From Candidatus Binatia bacterium (GTDB lineage Bacteria > Desulfobacterota > Binatia > Bin18), in assembly GCA_022826945.1 (NCBI GenBank), contig JAJDTY010000030.1, forward strand, positions 1-48,540: DNA of 48,540 bases, written 5' to 3'. Made by a program: the position numbers and the translations under genes. Below, piece by piece: positions 47,772 to 48,540 of this stretch (position 1 is the stretch's first letter; every line of letters starts with the position of its first letter). The notes beneath the pieces were generated by a model that did no database searches, was not told the origin of the DNA, and saw only the letters and a program-made list of their open reading frames with translations.

Positions 47772-48263
47772 CTATGAGGCCGGCGTGATAAGCGGTTCGG
47801 CTGACACAATAATGCCGTTATTGTCCGCATACACAAACTCACCCGGCTGAAAGGTGACGCCCCCGAACGTGACCGGAACATCCAGCTCGCCAATGCCACG
47901 TTTCTCTGTTCGCAGGGGCATGACTCCGAGTGCCTGCACCCCAAGCTCCAACACCCGGATGGCATCAACATCCCGAATGCAGCCATAGATGATGCACCCT
48001 TCCCAGCCATTCCGGAGTGCCGTGGCCGCGATCATATCGCCCAGCAAGGCGCGTCGCATAGAGCCGCCCCCGTCCACGACCAGTACCCTTCCTTGCCCCG
48101 GCTTGTCGGCGTTCTCTTTTACCAAGGAATTATCCTCGTGACATTTTATGGTCACGACCTCGCCACCAAAACAGACCTTGCCGCCGTAATTGGTCAACAG
48201 TGGTTCCACAACACGGACCAGGTCTGGATGGGCGTCACATAAATCTGTCGTCAGGAATTGCAT
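47772..48263 (-). CDS. rraA: RraA family protein (4-hydroxy-4-methyl-2-oxoglutarate aldolase / RNase E regulator type)
   Basis: 163 residues, the length of E. coli RraA. Seen: [133 protein letters not shown]. The DGGGS-R-ALLGD and RD motifs form the metal/oxoacid site of RraA-like aldolases, which split HMG-type 4-hydroxy-2-oxoacids from ring cleavage or decarboxylate oxaloacetate. The enzyme is known both as an RNase E inhibitor and as an aldolase; in this catabolic setting the aldolase role is more likely. Located six bases after the DUF1330 gene on the same strand. Confidence 0.93.
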   Translation of the reverse strand: MQFLTTDLCDAHPDLVRVVEPLLTNYGGKVCFGGEVVTIKCHEDNSLVKENADKPGQGRVLVVDGGGSMRRALLGDMIAATALRNGWEGCIIYGCIRDVDAIRVLELGVQALGVMPLRTEKRGIGELDVPVTFGGVTFQPGEFVYADNNGIIVSAEPLITPAS

Positions 48264-48269
48264 ACGCGA

Positions 48270-48540
48270 TTACGATGCCCCTTCAACCACAATCATTTTC
48301 CCGTGAGAGGCGCCGTGCCGGATCCCCTTCGGCTCACGGTACTCTTCCGAGTTATACCACGCCTTGGCCTGGGCCACGCTCTCGAATTCGAGTACAACCA
48401 CCCGGTTGGGTTCCCAGTCGCCCTCCAGATTTTCGGCGGCTCCCCCCCGGACGATGAACTTCCCGCCGTAGGCTTCGACAGTTGCCGGGACAAGTTTGAT
48501 GTAGCCGGCGTACGCCTCGGGGTCGGTCACCTGAACATCC
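48270..48540 (-). CDS. DUF1330 family protein, N-terminus beyond the window edge
   Basis: About 90 residues are present, open to the right edge of the window; an in-frame GTG at 48530 is internal to the family pattern, which continues upstream (DVQVTDPEAYAGYIKLVPATVEAYGGKFIVRGG). The C-terminal part RVVVLEFESVAQAKAWYNSEEYREPKGIRHGASHGKMIVVEG is the typical DUF1330 (dimeric alpha-beta barrel) ending. Function of the family is not established. It ends six bases before the RraA gene, so the two are likely co-transcribed. Confidence 0.9.
   Translation of the reverse strand, partial: DVQVTDPEAYAGYIKLVPATVEAYGGKFIVRGGAAENLEGDWEPNRVVVLEFESVAQAKAWYNSEEYREPKGIRHGASHGKMIVVEGAS

Overview
The window is a GC-rich, densely packed bacterial segment made almost entirely of metabolic enzymes from expanded oxidoreductase and C-N hydrolase families: four luciferase-like flavin monooxygenases (LLM), four Rieske oxygenase alpha subunits, two acyl-CoA-dehydrogenase-like flavoproteins, an HpaB-type hydroxylase, three CaiB/BaiF CoA transferases, two SDRs, two amidohydrolases, an amidase, five hydantoinase/oxoprolinase subunits, two RidA-family proteins, a CnbZ-like protein and an RraA-like aldolase. 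I see no rRNA, tRNA, CRISPR array, IS element, transporter or transcription regulator other than toxin-antitoxin antitoxins. This profile resembles large-genome uncultured lineages such as Tectomicrobia/'Entotheonella'-like or related environmental bacteria; that placement is inference from gene content only.

Layout. 1-2903: tail of an SDR, then on the minus strand a CoA transferase followed by a DszC-like flavoprotein. 3207-8061: plus-strand operon HpaB-like hydroxylase, LLM, Rieske oxygenase, NicX/M29-like metalloprotein. 8063-9661: minus-strand Rieske oxygenase with a small unknown partner. 9887-12161: ACAD-like flavoprotein and an Asp-box beta-propeller. 12205-13791: minus-strand AtzG/GatC-like subunit and an amidase interrupted by an in-frame amber codon. 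14109-19425: VOC protein, amidohydrolase, two LLMs and an alpha/beta hydrolase. 19501-24465: D-2-hydroxyacid dehydrogenase, a translationally coupled pair of CoA transferases without the catalytic Asp, and an ACMSD-like amidohydrolase. 24580-29861: six-gene minus-strand operon (Rieske, small partner, SDR, alpha/beta hydrolase, second Rieske, PuuE-like deacetylase). 30080-34113: ATC-hydrolase-like protein, LLM, and a molybdenum hydroxylase large subunit without its usual partners.

34204-35707 is a scar: two decayed remnants of type I restriction hsdR around an intact Phd/PIN toxin-antitoxin pair. 35840-46201 is a hydantoinase operon: HyuA, HyuB, RidA, HyuA, HyuB, HyuB, RidA. It is followed by a brnTA module whose toxin is frameshifted, then minus-strand CnbZ-like, RraA and DUF1330 genes.

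Taken together the enzymes fit stepwise breakdown of a nitrogen-containing aromatic or heterocyclic compound: hydroxylation (Mo hydroxylase, HpaB, LLM, Rieske), ring opening (NicX-like), deamination or decarboxylation of muconate-type products (Rid/CnbZ-like, ACMSD-like), hydrolysis of C-N bonds (amidase, hydantoinases, deacetylase) and CoA-linked or aldolase processing (CaiB, RraA). This pathway is inference; the substrate is unknown. The least explained signals are a small uncharacterised protein found twice directly behind Rieske oxygenases that carry Glu instead of the bridging Asp, and the CoA-transferase pair with Asn and His in place of the catalytic Asp.
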